Shown piece after piece: positions 20,950 through 32,900 of a stretch of 64,000 bases of DNA (positions within the stretch are counted from its first letter, which is position 1; each line of letters begins with the position of its first letter). Below the pieces are notes generated by a model. That model did no database searches. It was not told where the DNA came from and worked only from the letters and a program-made list of their open reading frames with translations. Origin of the DNA: Blastomussa wellsi. Taxonomy: Eukaryota; Cnidaria; Anthozoa; Scleractinia; Plerogyridae. The stretch covers positions 7,000,729-7,064,728 of the forward strand of contig OX393563.1 in the NCBI GenBank assembly GCA_947652115.1, written 5' to 3'. A program made the position numbers and the translations under genes.

Positions 20950-22509
20950 TTACAAGCTATTGATTTCCAAAGCTTTTCCTAGTGAAACGTTTTTGTTTTT
21001 AAGCAGAGCCGGGCTTTGTGTTTTACTAACGAGCCAGATTTCATTGTGTCGGTTAAAAAACTTCATGGGACTGTCATACCCCGCAGAATACATCATATCG
21101 GTACGGAAGTCATTACCGCGCCCATCTCTCTTCAGTGCTTCCACCAGAGCCTTGTAGTGTTTCTTTACTTTCTCCATGTCAGAGAAGCCTCCATACTCGC
21201 TGACATAGGCGCAAAACGGCTTGACGATAGTCAGGTGGACATTATCCGCGGACGGAGCTGGAGCATCCTTCTGATGCTTGAACGGGATGAAGAAACTCAT
21301 GGTGTAGTTGTTTTTGCAGAACGATTCAGATTTTTCGTCCTGCAGCTGGAGTTGCTTTGTCACTGGCACTGTCATCTTTATCTTCATTTTTTCTTCGTTA
21401 GCACCTTGGATGTATCTGAATAGCCGCCAGAAGCCGGAGGATGAGCTCTCGCCTAGTAAAGGGATGAAGAAAATGCGTGATTTATGGTAACGTAAGCCGT
21501 GTCGTCATTAGCAATGTAGCAATGAATTGTTCATACAAACACTGTATTGAAGTATAACAGAGATAAAGTTGGATGTTATCCGGTCTTTTTATCAAAGCTT
21601 ATTTTCTTGTGTCACCAATAAGCGTTTCAATTATAATAGAGGGACAACCTCACTTCAGTGGCAGGGGGTAGGGGAAAAGGGAAGGAGGATGCGGGTTCTC
21701 AAAGATAAAAAATTGATGAAACTTAATTGGATTTTCCAGTGGGGTGGGGATTTAAGAAAAAAATCCCTTCCGTTGGGAAGGTTTATATATATTTTATGGA
21801 CCTTTCTTTACAATGAAAAATGTCAGTCAGCCAGTCAGTAAGTAAGTAGGTAAAGACTGTGCACTAAAATAGTATTAATGCGGCTTTCATACATTATATA
21901 TATACGCATATACCCAAATACAATAAAGTAAGACTCTTAAAACTATGGCTAAACTATTGACCATTTTCGCATTGCCCATAATACACCTTGTTTACCCCCC
22001 AAAATTTTGCATAACCTTTATTTCCCAATTCTCCTGGGTATTACAGTCGTCCCAAGAGAATCGGAAGACAATGGATGCAAAATATTGGGGGGGCGGGGGG
22101 GGTAAACAAGGTGTATTATGGGCAATGCGAAAATGGTCAATTAGATAAAATAAACTGGCAAAAATATAAAAAATAAATCTAATGGATAAAAAAGTCAGTA
22201 AAAAGAAGTGTAAGGTGCACCTATATTACAACATAAAATGATTTAAAAGCTGCTGGTGCATAAAAATGCTCTTCTAAGAGATTTTCGACCTAGAAAAGAG
22301 AGCATTGGGCAACCATTCAAAGGGTTACTAGGACACCTGTTATTTTTACCCCCTCCCCCTTAGGATTTCATTAATTCCTTACCTGTAACAGTCGTGGTAA
22401 CCCAGCGATACGGCTCAGAATAACATCGCAATGTGTAGTCCGTCGCATTCAGCTTCAATTTATAGAAATCTGGGCAGTCGTACGAGCTACAGAACGCTGG
22501 AGGCGAGTT
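20950..22509 (-). pseudogene. Second SOUL unit in the same frame, with no start or signal peptide of its own
   Basis: After the TAG at 22510 the frame continues NSPPAFCSSYDCPDFY to a donor at 22383 (GTAAGG). It then splices in phase 1 to 21452-20950, which carries a full SOUL core and ends at a stop. No promoter, ATG or signal peptide precedes it. It may be (a) the second half of a two-SOUL-domain protein interrupted by a nonsense change, (b) expressed only by stop-codon readthrough or by splicing that avoids the stop, or (c) a decaying duplicate. The last exon is almost identical to 23129-22650 over about 130 residues, with divergence concentrated at the C-terminus, so the duplication or a gene conversion is recent. 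Confidence 0.6.
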
Positions 22510-25235
22510 CTAAGCAGATGCTTCAACATAGGATTTAAGAAAGGGAAGTTTGGATACGACTTTTTCTGCGATGGAATGAAAATCAATCTTTGGAAGCTTG
22601 CCAAAAACCCCGCCAAGGTTTGTAAATTTCTCTTCAATCTTCACTGGAACTGCGTTTTCGTTTTTGAGAAGAGAGGGGATTTGCTTTTTACTAACGAGCC
22701 AGATTTCGTTGTGTCGGTTGTAAAGCTGCCTTGGGTCGTTATACCCGGCAGAATAAATCATATCGGTACGGAAGTCATTACCGCGCCCATCTCTCTTCAG
22801 CGCTTCCACCAGAGCCTTGTAGTGTTTCCTGACCTTCTCCATGTCAGAGAAGCCTCCATACTCGCTGACATAGGCGCAAAACGGCTTGACGATAGTCAGG
22901 TGGACATTATCCGCGGACGGAGCTGGAGCATCCTTCTGATGCTTGAACGGGATGAAGAAACTCATGGTGAAGTTGTTTTTGCAGAACGATTCAGATTTTT
23001 CGTCCTGCAGCTGGAGTTGCTTTGTCACTGGCACTGTCATCTTTATCTTCATTTTTTCTTTGTTAGAACCTTGGATGTATCTGAATAGCCGCCAGAAGGC
23101 AGTTCGGCCGGTTTCTTCTGAGCTCTCGCCTAGTAAAGGGATGAAGAAAATGCACGATTCTGGTTTTGGTCGGTTTTCAGTAGTAATGTTATTAATATGT
23201 GACCGGCGTATAATTACCGTATCAAGGCCTATTTTGCAGTACCTTAGATAATTTCAAGCAGTTTTCTAGCCAATTCTGATATTTTTCTCCAGAGAAAGTA
23301 GGCTACGTGTTGCCTTATCCGACCCCCACCCCTCCCCAGAGATTCCAACCTCATTAGATGGAAAATGGAGTAATATTTTTGCGCCGTGGGCGGTGTTCAG
23401 GTATTGCGACAGGGACATGCTCCCCTGGGAAATTGCACAAATTCAGGTTCTCCAACAGTGTCATTTTCCTCATTTTGGCATCATTTCAATTCAATTCAAT
23501 TTAATTCAGTTATTCTATAAGGTCTGACTTTACTCTTACATTATACCACATGCACACATATGTAACATGTTTTACAGATCCCCAAAAATATCAAAGATAA
23601 ACATTTTGTTCTGGTTTTCAGATTTTTTTAACTAAATCAGGAGATTCCTGAGGAAGAAAAACGGGAGGCAGGGTACAGGAACACGTGGGCTACAGGAAAG
23701 GGACCAAAGTTTCATCAATATATTCCTTACCTGTAACAGCAGTGGAAACCCAGCGATACGACTCAGAATAACACCGCAATGTATAGTTTTTCGCGTCCAG
23801 CTTCATTTCATAGAAATCTGGGCAGTCATAGTTCCCACAGAACGCTGGGTGCGATGTTTTAGATGGTTCAACATAGGACGTAAGAGACTGAGCTTTCGAT
23901 TTGAGAAATGGAAACTTCGAAGTGATTTTTTCTGCGACGGAAGGAATATCAGTCCACTTGTAACGGCGTTTTCCAGATAACTTGCCACGGTTTCGAAATC
24001 TGGCGTCTGTAGAGACCAGGAGAACCACAAGAAGTGACAAAACCAGCTTCATCTGCAACGAAATAATATAAAATTAAAATGAAAAATCCATCTGAAAAAG
24101 TAGATTTAGGGGCGGATCCAGTATTTTTCTTTGGAGAGGGTACACTAAGGAATGACGTAATTGATGCGTAAACAGAAGATTAGTTATATTATAAAGCCAC
24201 AGGAAATCTCAGGGGTGGAGGATGCGCACCCCCTACACCCTCCCCCTAGATCCATCCCTGAGATTTATTAAATTAACTAGTCTTCAACTGTAGACTACGA
24301 GCAGTTCGTGGAGCGCAAAGGGAAAAAAATGGCCGCGCGAATTAAGACGCGCGGACGCGGGCGTCTACCAGGTTTCGCGCAGCCATTTTCTCGGTTTGTG
24401 TTCGACGGACTAAGGTAAAAAGGGACTGCTCGTAGTCTACTACAACTGGGGAACGAGGTGAAAAGTTGTTTTCTAACTCCTTCTTTCAACCCGCACTGCA
24501 TGACGGGCAAACCATTGACAAGGGAACTAGACTTCTAACTTATTGTATGACAGATGATGATGCAGATGGTTATAACAGATATTTAGGAAGTATGCTTCGC
24601 GAAATTTAAGATTCGAGAGTAGGCTTGAGATATTATAAAGGTCTATAAAGTATAGGAAATTATGTTCGAAATCGCCTCTCAAAATATAAGTTGCTTCTCG
24701 TCAGTTTGATTACGTAACCGAAGATTTTCGCTATACAGATACAATTTCTTTTGGTATTCAGTAATATTTTGGCTTTTATCAGACGCATACACTATTTTTA
24801 CGGATAATAACCTTGTAGAACAGGTTTTCAAAAAACTTTTCTTTATTGTTAGGCAATGTATTAGTCTCCTTCGCAGCCGTTATAAGGGTCGTCACGCACG
24901 AGCGTTGTCGGCCTTTATACGGTGTTTCTATTACCTAAAAAGACAAAGGAATAAAAGCAAACTGACGAGCACAAAATTACCGAACCAAACCGATATTACA
25001 ACATTTCATGTTTTTGAGGAGCGACAGTCCCTTGTCACTCCACAAGAGCCTGACTTGATGTTTTAGTGTTCGTTATGGATTACGTAACCGTATTACGCAT
25101 TCAACGACAAATGAAATCAGCTCGGCACACTTCGGTTGAAATCAGCACGGCGGCCGATCAGAGTATTTCTCCAGTAAAAGCTATAAGCGCTTCACTAAAG
25201 CAAAACTAATCATTCGTACTCACCTTTATAGACAT
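22510..25235 (-). CDS. HEBP2-like: Second SOUL/heme-binding gene, first unit (317 aa, ends at in-frame TAG)
   Basis: Exons are 25235-25224 (MSIK, phase 0), 24052-23731 and 23129-22510. The acceptor of exon 2 abuts ATGAAG, so translation from the upstream ATG (A at -3) continues in frame and gives MSIK before the signal peptide MKLVLSLLVVLLVSTDA. A basic linker (GKLSGKRRYKW) precedes SVAEKITSKFPFLKS, the Cys pair FCGNYDC, and the SOUL domain (KMTVPVTKQLQLQ, FFIPFKHQKD, NRHNEIWLVSK). The tail repeats the linker motif as IAEKVVSKLPFLKSYVEASA and stops at TAG 22512-22510. Beyond the stop the same frame runs straight into a second unit. Probably secreted and haem- or porphyrin-binding by family; the linker duplication is unusual. 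Confidence 0.82.
24105..24262. repeat. Dispersed repeat family IV, copy 2 (inverted)
   Basis: AGGGGCGGATCCAGTA, CTAAGGAATGACGTAA and GGATGCGCACCCCCTACACC mirror the 7140 copy. In intron 1 of the second SOUL gene. Confidence 0.65.
24291..24439. mobile_element. TIR MITE with TAGACTACGAGCAGT ends
   Basis: Inverted termini TAGACTACGAGCAGT frame about 149 bp. The flanking 9-mers CTTCAACTG (24282-24290) and CTACAACTG (24440-24448) differ at one base, a likely aged 9-bp duplication. It lies just upstream of coding exon 2 of the second SOUL gene, within intron 1. Confidence 0.7.
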
Positions 25236-25307
25236 GTTGTGTTCGCCTCTTTCTCCTCTGACTCTCTTGCAAAAAGACTGAACTGCACAAACAACCACCG
25301 GCCAGGG

Positions 25308-25315
25308 CTTTATAA
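25308..25315 (-). promoter_or_regulatory. TATA box of the second SOUL locus
   Basis: On the minus strand TTATAAAG stands about 73 bp upstream of the first in-frame ATG (25235), followed by a short leader (GCAGTTCAGTC near 25283) fitting a start site 25-30 bp downstream. The leader exon ends at a perfect GTGAGT donor at 25224. Confidence 0.6.
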
Positions 25316-25319
25316 GGAA

Positions 25320-26948
25320 ATGTCATGTGACACTAGCGTGGGATCAGCTCGTGGACTTGAAGGCAAATGCCTCTTGAATTGTTTCTTGAATTTCCTTGTG
25401 TTTCAGATCACATAACATAAATAAAACGTGCACGTGCGGAAACAATGGGCCTTTTAAGTCAGTGATAGCCCCGGTGGGTACTCTCTGAAAATTTGGGCGG
25501 AGGAGCTGGAGGTGTTCGACAGACTTTTATCACCCCTCACCCTGGAAATTACACCTCAGTGGCCCAAACTAATTGATACCCTATTTCAGAATAGATTGCA
25601 CTCGACCGTTTAAAATTGCGCTTCTACAGGGCCAAAGGGATGTCAATACACACGATGATAGTTTCCTCTACTACTGAGCGGAGTGCACAAGCCATATTTT
25701 ACTTAGCCCATTTGACGGGGGCTGTCAACTCTAAGCAGACCCTAAGGTCTGTTTCGGGAGAAAAACAAAACCCTTCCGAGCTCGAGAATCTGACGATTTT
25801 GCCGGGAATCGTAAAACTCGAGAAACTTTCGAGGTAACATATAGAAATGTAGTTAAAATTTAGGGAATTTTAAGATTTTTTAGAGAATGTCTCCATAAAA
25901 TTCAGGACGATATTCCAAATTTTAGAGACGACGTTTATTTACACATAGCAGTGACATTTAGAGTTGTCACCCCATCATTTGGACACACCGTACTGAATTA
26001 AGCTCATATCCGGGAGAACACCCCCTCCCCTACCCCCCGGGGCGATAGCGCAGCCAGCTACAAGCTAAAGTCATGCAAGGAATAGAATGAACCTTTAGAA
26101 GTCTACTTGACAGATACTTGGATGCTCACATGCTCAAGGATCCTCAAGAAATTAAATATAATGTGATCAGTCGAGGTCATCTGGTCGTGAATTCGAGTAA
26201 AACACTCGCACACAACATCAATCAATCAACATCAATCCTGGAGTCAATACCTCGTCAATTCATTCAAAGGCACGGATCACAGGGAAAATCACATGAAACC
26301 TTCAGCTGCACGTTTCGTTTCACGTTATTGGTTTGAAATTACGTAATTTGATGACTTGGCAACTTTACCAATTATGCAACTTATATTACTGTCCGGGCTG
26401 ACTACAGTCAGTTATGTTTGCACTGAAAGAGAATTTATTACGCAATTGATTTCAGCGGAAGTATGGTACTCCATTATCCACACCATTCGCCGGCGGGCAA
26501 TCATGTCTAGTCTTGCAATATTTCCCTCTCCTTCCTATCTGTAATAATTAAATTCATTATGCATTGTTTTTCAAATGCGCATTACAATGCTTAAAAAGTT
26601 GGGGAGTAAAAAGTGAGATTTTTATCAGGGTTTTCAAAGACGATCCGATTATCTCCGAAGTCGTCCGAAGATTCCAGAGGTAGTTCCCAACATTTCCGGG
26701 TCGATTTCCGATTTTACATGCGAACACATTTTTGGCTACCATAAAAAAATATCAAAGCCAGGATCCATTCTATACATTTTATAGATTTCGTGCGACAACT
26801 GACTAATGCATCTTGTGATGCTGGCAAGCAGTGGGTATAAAGTACGGTGGGGCTTGGCGTGACAATCCGTGAAGAGAGACTGGTATCGAATCGAGTAAGA
26901 AATGAGTTGACAGTGATAATCTGTCAGCGGTTTCAGTAGTTACACAAG
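25320..26948. other. Divergent intergenic region, second SOUL gene to RPAP2
   Basis: About 1.6 kb separating divergent genes. The RPAP2 side has no TATA box; the start lies in CACAAGATGGCGG. No other element recognised. Confidence 0.6.
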
Positions 26949-29900
26949 ATGGCGGACGAAGACGACAGGAAGGAAGGGAATCTTTTTTGCACTATCAAGC
27001 CCAGGCAGAAGAAACAATCGGAAAAGAAAAGTACGAGGATTGTATTGTGAATGGATGCAGAGTGTTATACCTATATTTTTACGTGACTGATATTCGTTCC
27101 TTTTTCCTTCAAGAGGTTTCATCTCGGGCCAAAACCCCTGGACGTCGCGATCGTGAAGAAAAGGATGAGAAACAGAGGTGACAGAAGTTTATCTGACTTT
27201 ATGGACATTGGCCCATTCGATTCACTTTAGTCTTGTTTCTATTTAGTATGATTAAAGAGTGATTTCTTTTCCAGGTTAAAGGAGCTTGAAACCTCAATTC
27301 GTTCTCAAGTGGCTGCCGAAGAGCGAGCTCATAAAATAGTAGAAACACTTGTTCTTGAAGACGAAGTCACAAAAGACTTTCTTACTAGCGCAGTAAGTTA
27401 AGGGTAGGGGTTAGAAGCGTTGTTCCCCCATTATGACAAGCCAGAATGGATGAAAAACACACGTACTGTATGTGTGACAACTAAAAGAGTGCTAGCCTGC
27501 AGATGTCCACTCTGGTTAGCCTACAAGTCGTCAAATTAGCCCTAACAATGCTCACGTTAGCCTGATTAACCTCAGGCTAGCCTGTTTGCAGTTAGCTCTC
27601 AAGAATAATTTTGCCCAAGAACACAACACAGTGCCTGGCCAGTGTTTAAACTCAGACTGTTCAACCAGAGTCCAGTGTACTAAGCATTTGGGGGGTGGGG
27701 GTCAGTAAGAATTTTTTCTAGAAACCTGGTGGGCAGGATTTTTTTCGGGTAGTGTAGCAGCTATCCAAAACTACTTTTGTTTGTTATTGTAAGCAGCTTC
27801 TATTGTTTTCAAGACAAAGTCATTGTTTCAATTGTTGAGTCTTTTGTTTAGGGCTAGGGTATCAAACCAATCACATTATATGTTAGGAAAGCTGCTACAT
27901 CGCCCTTTTTTCCCGTTCCCAATGCTCTGCAGGATAATTGTTTTCCTTTTGTAACATTTTTTTCTTTCTTAGAGCTGTGCCAAAATTTTTTCCTCAATTT
28001 GTGCTGCATGCAATTTTTTTCTTCTGGCAAGTACTTACAGGATATTGTTTTCAAAATCACCCACCCTCCTCTTCCCCCTCTTCCCCCCCCCCCCTCAAAA
28101 GTTTAATGATTGGCCCCTTAGGCCTCTACACCTCTCCCATCAGTACCTTGAACAACTCGATATATCAACTGTCTTTTCTAATTTTAAACTCAACTTCCAG
28201 TCCAATTTCTGTTCTAATTTTTTTCTTTATTGTAGGGAAATTTCATCACTACTAGCCACTATAATGATGTTGTGGAAGAAAGAATGTTGTCAAAAAAATG
28301 TGGATACCCTTTGTGTAACAATGAAATGAACCAGGTAAGTTAGCCTTGTGCTCATGTAATGCAGGGCTCGAAATTAAAAAAATAATCAACCAGTTGCGAA
28401 AATTTAGTCACAAGTTGGAAAATTTTAGTCGCAAAATGCACTTAAATTAAGTATTTATGATCATAGTATTTAAAGATGGGTTTAAAAATGAGCAACAAAG
28501 CTATGCTTTTGTTGTTGCAACAACGCAAGCTTAACTTTTATTCCATTTCTGTTAAAATGATGCATGAAACGATCATGAATTGAATCATGTGTCGACATCT
28601 TAATCGATCACTGTACGGTACACTATTTAGTAGATTCTCGAATTTTTAGTCCCATTAAAAATAAATTACATAATGTAGCCAAGTTAAAAGAGGACCAAGT
28701 ACAAGAAAGGACACAATCTTTGACATATCTGATCTAATAAAATCAGCACGAGTATCTTTACCTTTTCGACACACGTACTTTACCTTTGCAGGCATTTTGT
28801 TAAGCTGTAGCTGTAGTTTTAAATTTGGGGTAGCATAATTGAGCAAAAGTAGTCAAATAGCATAATTATGAAATATTTGAATCTTTAGCAAGGACAAGCG
28901 TGAGATGAATGAAACTCGCAAACCCCAATGTTCGCCATGCTTGTTTTTTGTGAGTTGCTTCAGCAGACAGGAGTGCCCATGTGCGCCAGGGATACATATT
29001 TACAAAGAAATTGCTGTAATGGCATCTGATCGAGAGATAGGGTGAACCAAGCAGGTAGAAATGAGCAAATGAGCCTGAACATGATCAAATTACAACCTGA
29101 GGGCAATGATAATCAAACTGCCACTTGGAAATTGCATTAGGTCCTGGGGTTAAAGGAGCAGTGTCACGGCATTTGAAGTCATTTTCCCATTTACTTTCAA
29201 TTTGAAGGAAATCCAAAAGTAAGAGTTTTCTAATGCCGAAAAACACCAACGGGATAATAAAATGCTGAAATTATACAAGGATTGTTTCAAATGACAATGA
29301 TATAGACCGATTGCAAATGACAAACTTGAAAAAACTTGCCAGTTTTTTCAAGATGAGTTTCCGTGACGTAGCTCCTTTAAGTTATTCTAATGGAAATATA
29401 TGAACTCATGCAATGTTCTTTATATTACAGATTCCATCTCAAAAATATAAGATCTGTTTGAAAACAAATAGAGTTTATGATATCACAGAAAGAAAGGTAT
29501 GTTAATTAATCCTCTCAGAGTATTCTGATAGTAGTTATTTAAATTAATTAGTTGTTTCAATAACAAAAATTATATACAGTGTAGCATAACAATCTCTCCA
29601 CGGCTTGAGTTCTTTTCTTAATAAATGAATATTTTCTAATTTTATGTACTAAACATCATCACTTTTGTGAGTTGTACATGCAACTAGCATGTTCTTTGTA
29701 TTTAACAGTGCTTTTGCAGCAATCGTTGTTTCAAAGCCTCAAAATATCTTGAGTCACAAATTTCAGATTCTCCAGTGTGGAGCAGGATTGGAGAAAGGTA
29801 TCATGTAGATTTTTCTGTCATTTCCTGTCTGCTTCACAGTGTATATATGTTGTAGTTCAATTTTTGGTATTTTCCTTTGTTCTGGTGTATGGTAAAAGAA

Positions 29901-32900
29901 AATACCAAATTGCACCAAGGGTAAAATTGAACCACAACATTTATATTTGATCAAAAATACTCTGCTGCATGTTGTATTTTCAACATTCTTCTAATTCTTC
30001 TCAGTGTTCTATCCCATCGAAACACTGTCCTTCACATAGATTTTAGCCAAGCCTAAAAGTGGCTCCATATTGTTTTGTGAAAATATATGAGCCTGGGATC
30101 CAATGAAAACATTAACAGTCAGCAGTCAATTTCAAAAAGACCCATGACCTCGATGAACTCTACAACTGAGCCCACAATAGGTTCATGTGGTACTGGTCAG
30201 TGGATATCTTGCTTTGACAGCTGTCAATTGACTATAAATGATATTTCTGGTCTTACCCCATATTTTCCCTCTGCTATTTTAAAATTTTCACTTTCTTCAT
30301 TTTAATGTTGTTTTAGTTCAAGAACATTTGTTTTGCTGGAAAGTGACAGTAGCGACATCAGGTGAGTGCAATTGTCATCCTTTATGATTATTATGCTACC
30401 ATAGCATACAAACACAGATGGATTTATGTGTTTTTTTGTTTGAGGCTTATGTTACAGTGGTACTTGTCCTGAGGGGTACTCTCTTGATATAATTTCAAGC
30501 GAGTCTGTCCTAATCAGGATCTGGAGCCATCCCGGCTAGAAAGGGTGTGGCTTCAATGGCTTTATGAATTTCGTTGAGTCTTGAGCAATCAGAAATAAAA
30601 GAAAATAGTAGTATGTATTTAGCTGGTCATCAGTCAAAATTAAATCATTTTCAAGACCAGATATTTAATTAGCACTTTAGTGTAAAAATCGTTTCCTTGT
30701 CCTAAACATGTACTAGAAAAACCCCCAATGGCCCCACTATACCCAAACATGGGCCATGTACCTGTTGCTTTAAGAGTAACAGAAAGTGCAGTTAGTTTTA
30801 AATCATACGAGAAATTGAAGCATTTTAAAACTCAAGATTTACTTAAACCATATGTTTAATCATGTGTTGAACAGAACTGATGCTAAATTCTAAATGGTGT
30901 GCCATAGATTGCCATGATTTCATAGCCAAGTTGCGTTTAATTTTATTTGAACTGTCAATTGGAAATAACCTGACTACAACAGCAAACTACTGATAGGTAC
31001 ATGTACATAAACATGCATTGCAACATGCATTGCAACACGCATTGCAACACGCATTGCAACACGCATTGCAACATGCATTGAAACATGCATTGCAACATGC
31101 ATTGTAATGTGGATCAGGAGAGTGTGGCCATTAACTGGCCACAGAATGATTTGTGGAATGTTATTATGTGACTCGTAAGGAGCACATATTCCAGTTACAA
31201 GTAACTAGAGCAGTAAGTTACTGATTCCATTTGTATTCATGCTTCTCACACACAACTGGTAGCCATGCCAAGGCGAACCACGCAGCCTGACCTTTATTAA
31301 CCACTTAAGATCGTAACAAAACATTACAACTGGCAAACAATATGAAAAAAATGCTACCTGGGAAAAAGCTCATGCAAACAAACCAACAACCAACTAGAGC
31401 CTAGTGACACCAAAAATTCAAACTCACAAAGCCTTAATTGGGCGGGTGGGCGAGGGTCAGGCAAGGCGAACGGCAACGAGAAAAACTGAGCACCTCGGAA
31501 AAACATGTGACCTACGCCCCCTGCACACTAGCACCAAGACTCCCAGTTGCGTGTGAGAAAAACGTTTTCCGCTTTATTCGTGCCTCAGCCAGCCTCGCAC
31601 AGTAACGTTTAATTCCATTCCGAGCGGCTTAGGCCGCAAGGTGTTACTGAGAGACATTATTTAATTGGTATTTGATGGAGATGAAATGTTATGGGACAAT
31701 CAGTCGGACAAAGACAGAACTAACAGGATTAGAACCCATACAGGTTGTGTGCTGTAATCAGATGAACTGCGGACATTGCTTGGTCAGCCACTAGGCCATT
31801 AGGCTCGATTTCCGCCGCTCTCTTGAGTCCGGGCTTCATTCCTCCCTAGGAAGGAGTGCGGTTCTCAAACAGCGGCTGGTAATCGAGCCTACCAGGCCAT
31901 TTACTAGGTTCATGTTTTTCTTTTTAGTGGTGAAATCAAAGAAGTCATGGAGTATGGGGGCCACGATGATCTAGATCAAGTTACTGGAATTGATGGCTAC
32001 TTGAGGACAACACATGATCAATTATTTGATAAACCAGATCAATTACCGAAAAAACCTGGTCCATTACAAGAAAACCCTGGTCAATCACTTCAGATGTCAT
32101 TGTTATCTAATGAAAGTATAAGTCGAGCTGCCAGTGCAGATACGATAATTAATTCAGTTCAAGCAGTGTTCCAGGAGTGGTGTACACATTCAACATTGGA
32201 ATACCTTGGCTTATCTCCGACAACAGACACTGAGAGCGTCAATCAAGAGGCCAATGAACAAGGTGAGGATTGTAACCAGCTATTCAGTTTCTGTCGCCTG
32301 TGAAGACTGCACAGGGTACGGTTGTGTTTATCCATACACTATAGCGAGGTCTTCCCAGTTTCAGTCCTGAGCAAACTGTACATTATTGTTCAATAGTTTC
32401 TGATGAACTTAATCTTTAGCGGGCTAGACACTGTATCAAGTACACTGGGTTCGAGCGCTGCACATGGTGGTTACGTGGTGTTATGCTATATCACGGTTGG
32501 TGTTGAGTTTGCTGCAGAGCGTTTGCTGTGATTGACTAGCGTTCCTTGTGACTTCTGCTAACCGTCCGATAAGCGAACTTAACGAACGCAGAGGCAATTA
32601 TCATTCGATAAACACATGGAAAGAAGTGTCAAAGTTCTAATCTCCTTTCTTAATTGTGTGCGTGTTCGTTTGCAACACTAACAAAGTGCAACTGATTTTT
32701 TAGACCCAGATTCGTTCACGACGAGGGTTGCTCGGTTCTACCAACCCGCAGTCAATGCCGAGAAAGACTCGGATTCAGATTCGGAGACTGGGGCATGTCC
32801 GGAGCTAGCCAGTGAAGACATCTTGATTAAAGAAAAGAAAACGCTTACTCGGGTTCGTAGACAATGATATTGATTTTGAAGTCAGAAACAGGAGGTTGTT

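Noticed and set aside
31009..31107. Could the 12-bp array be a CRISPR-like array?
   Set aside because: Units are contiguous without spacers and the genome is animal; it is a minisatellite.
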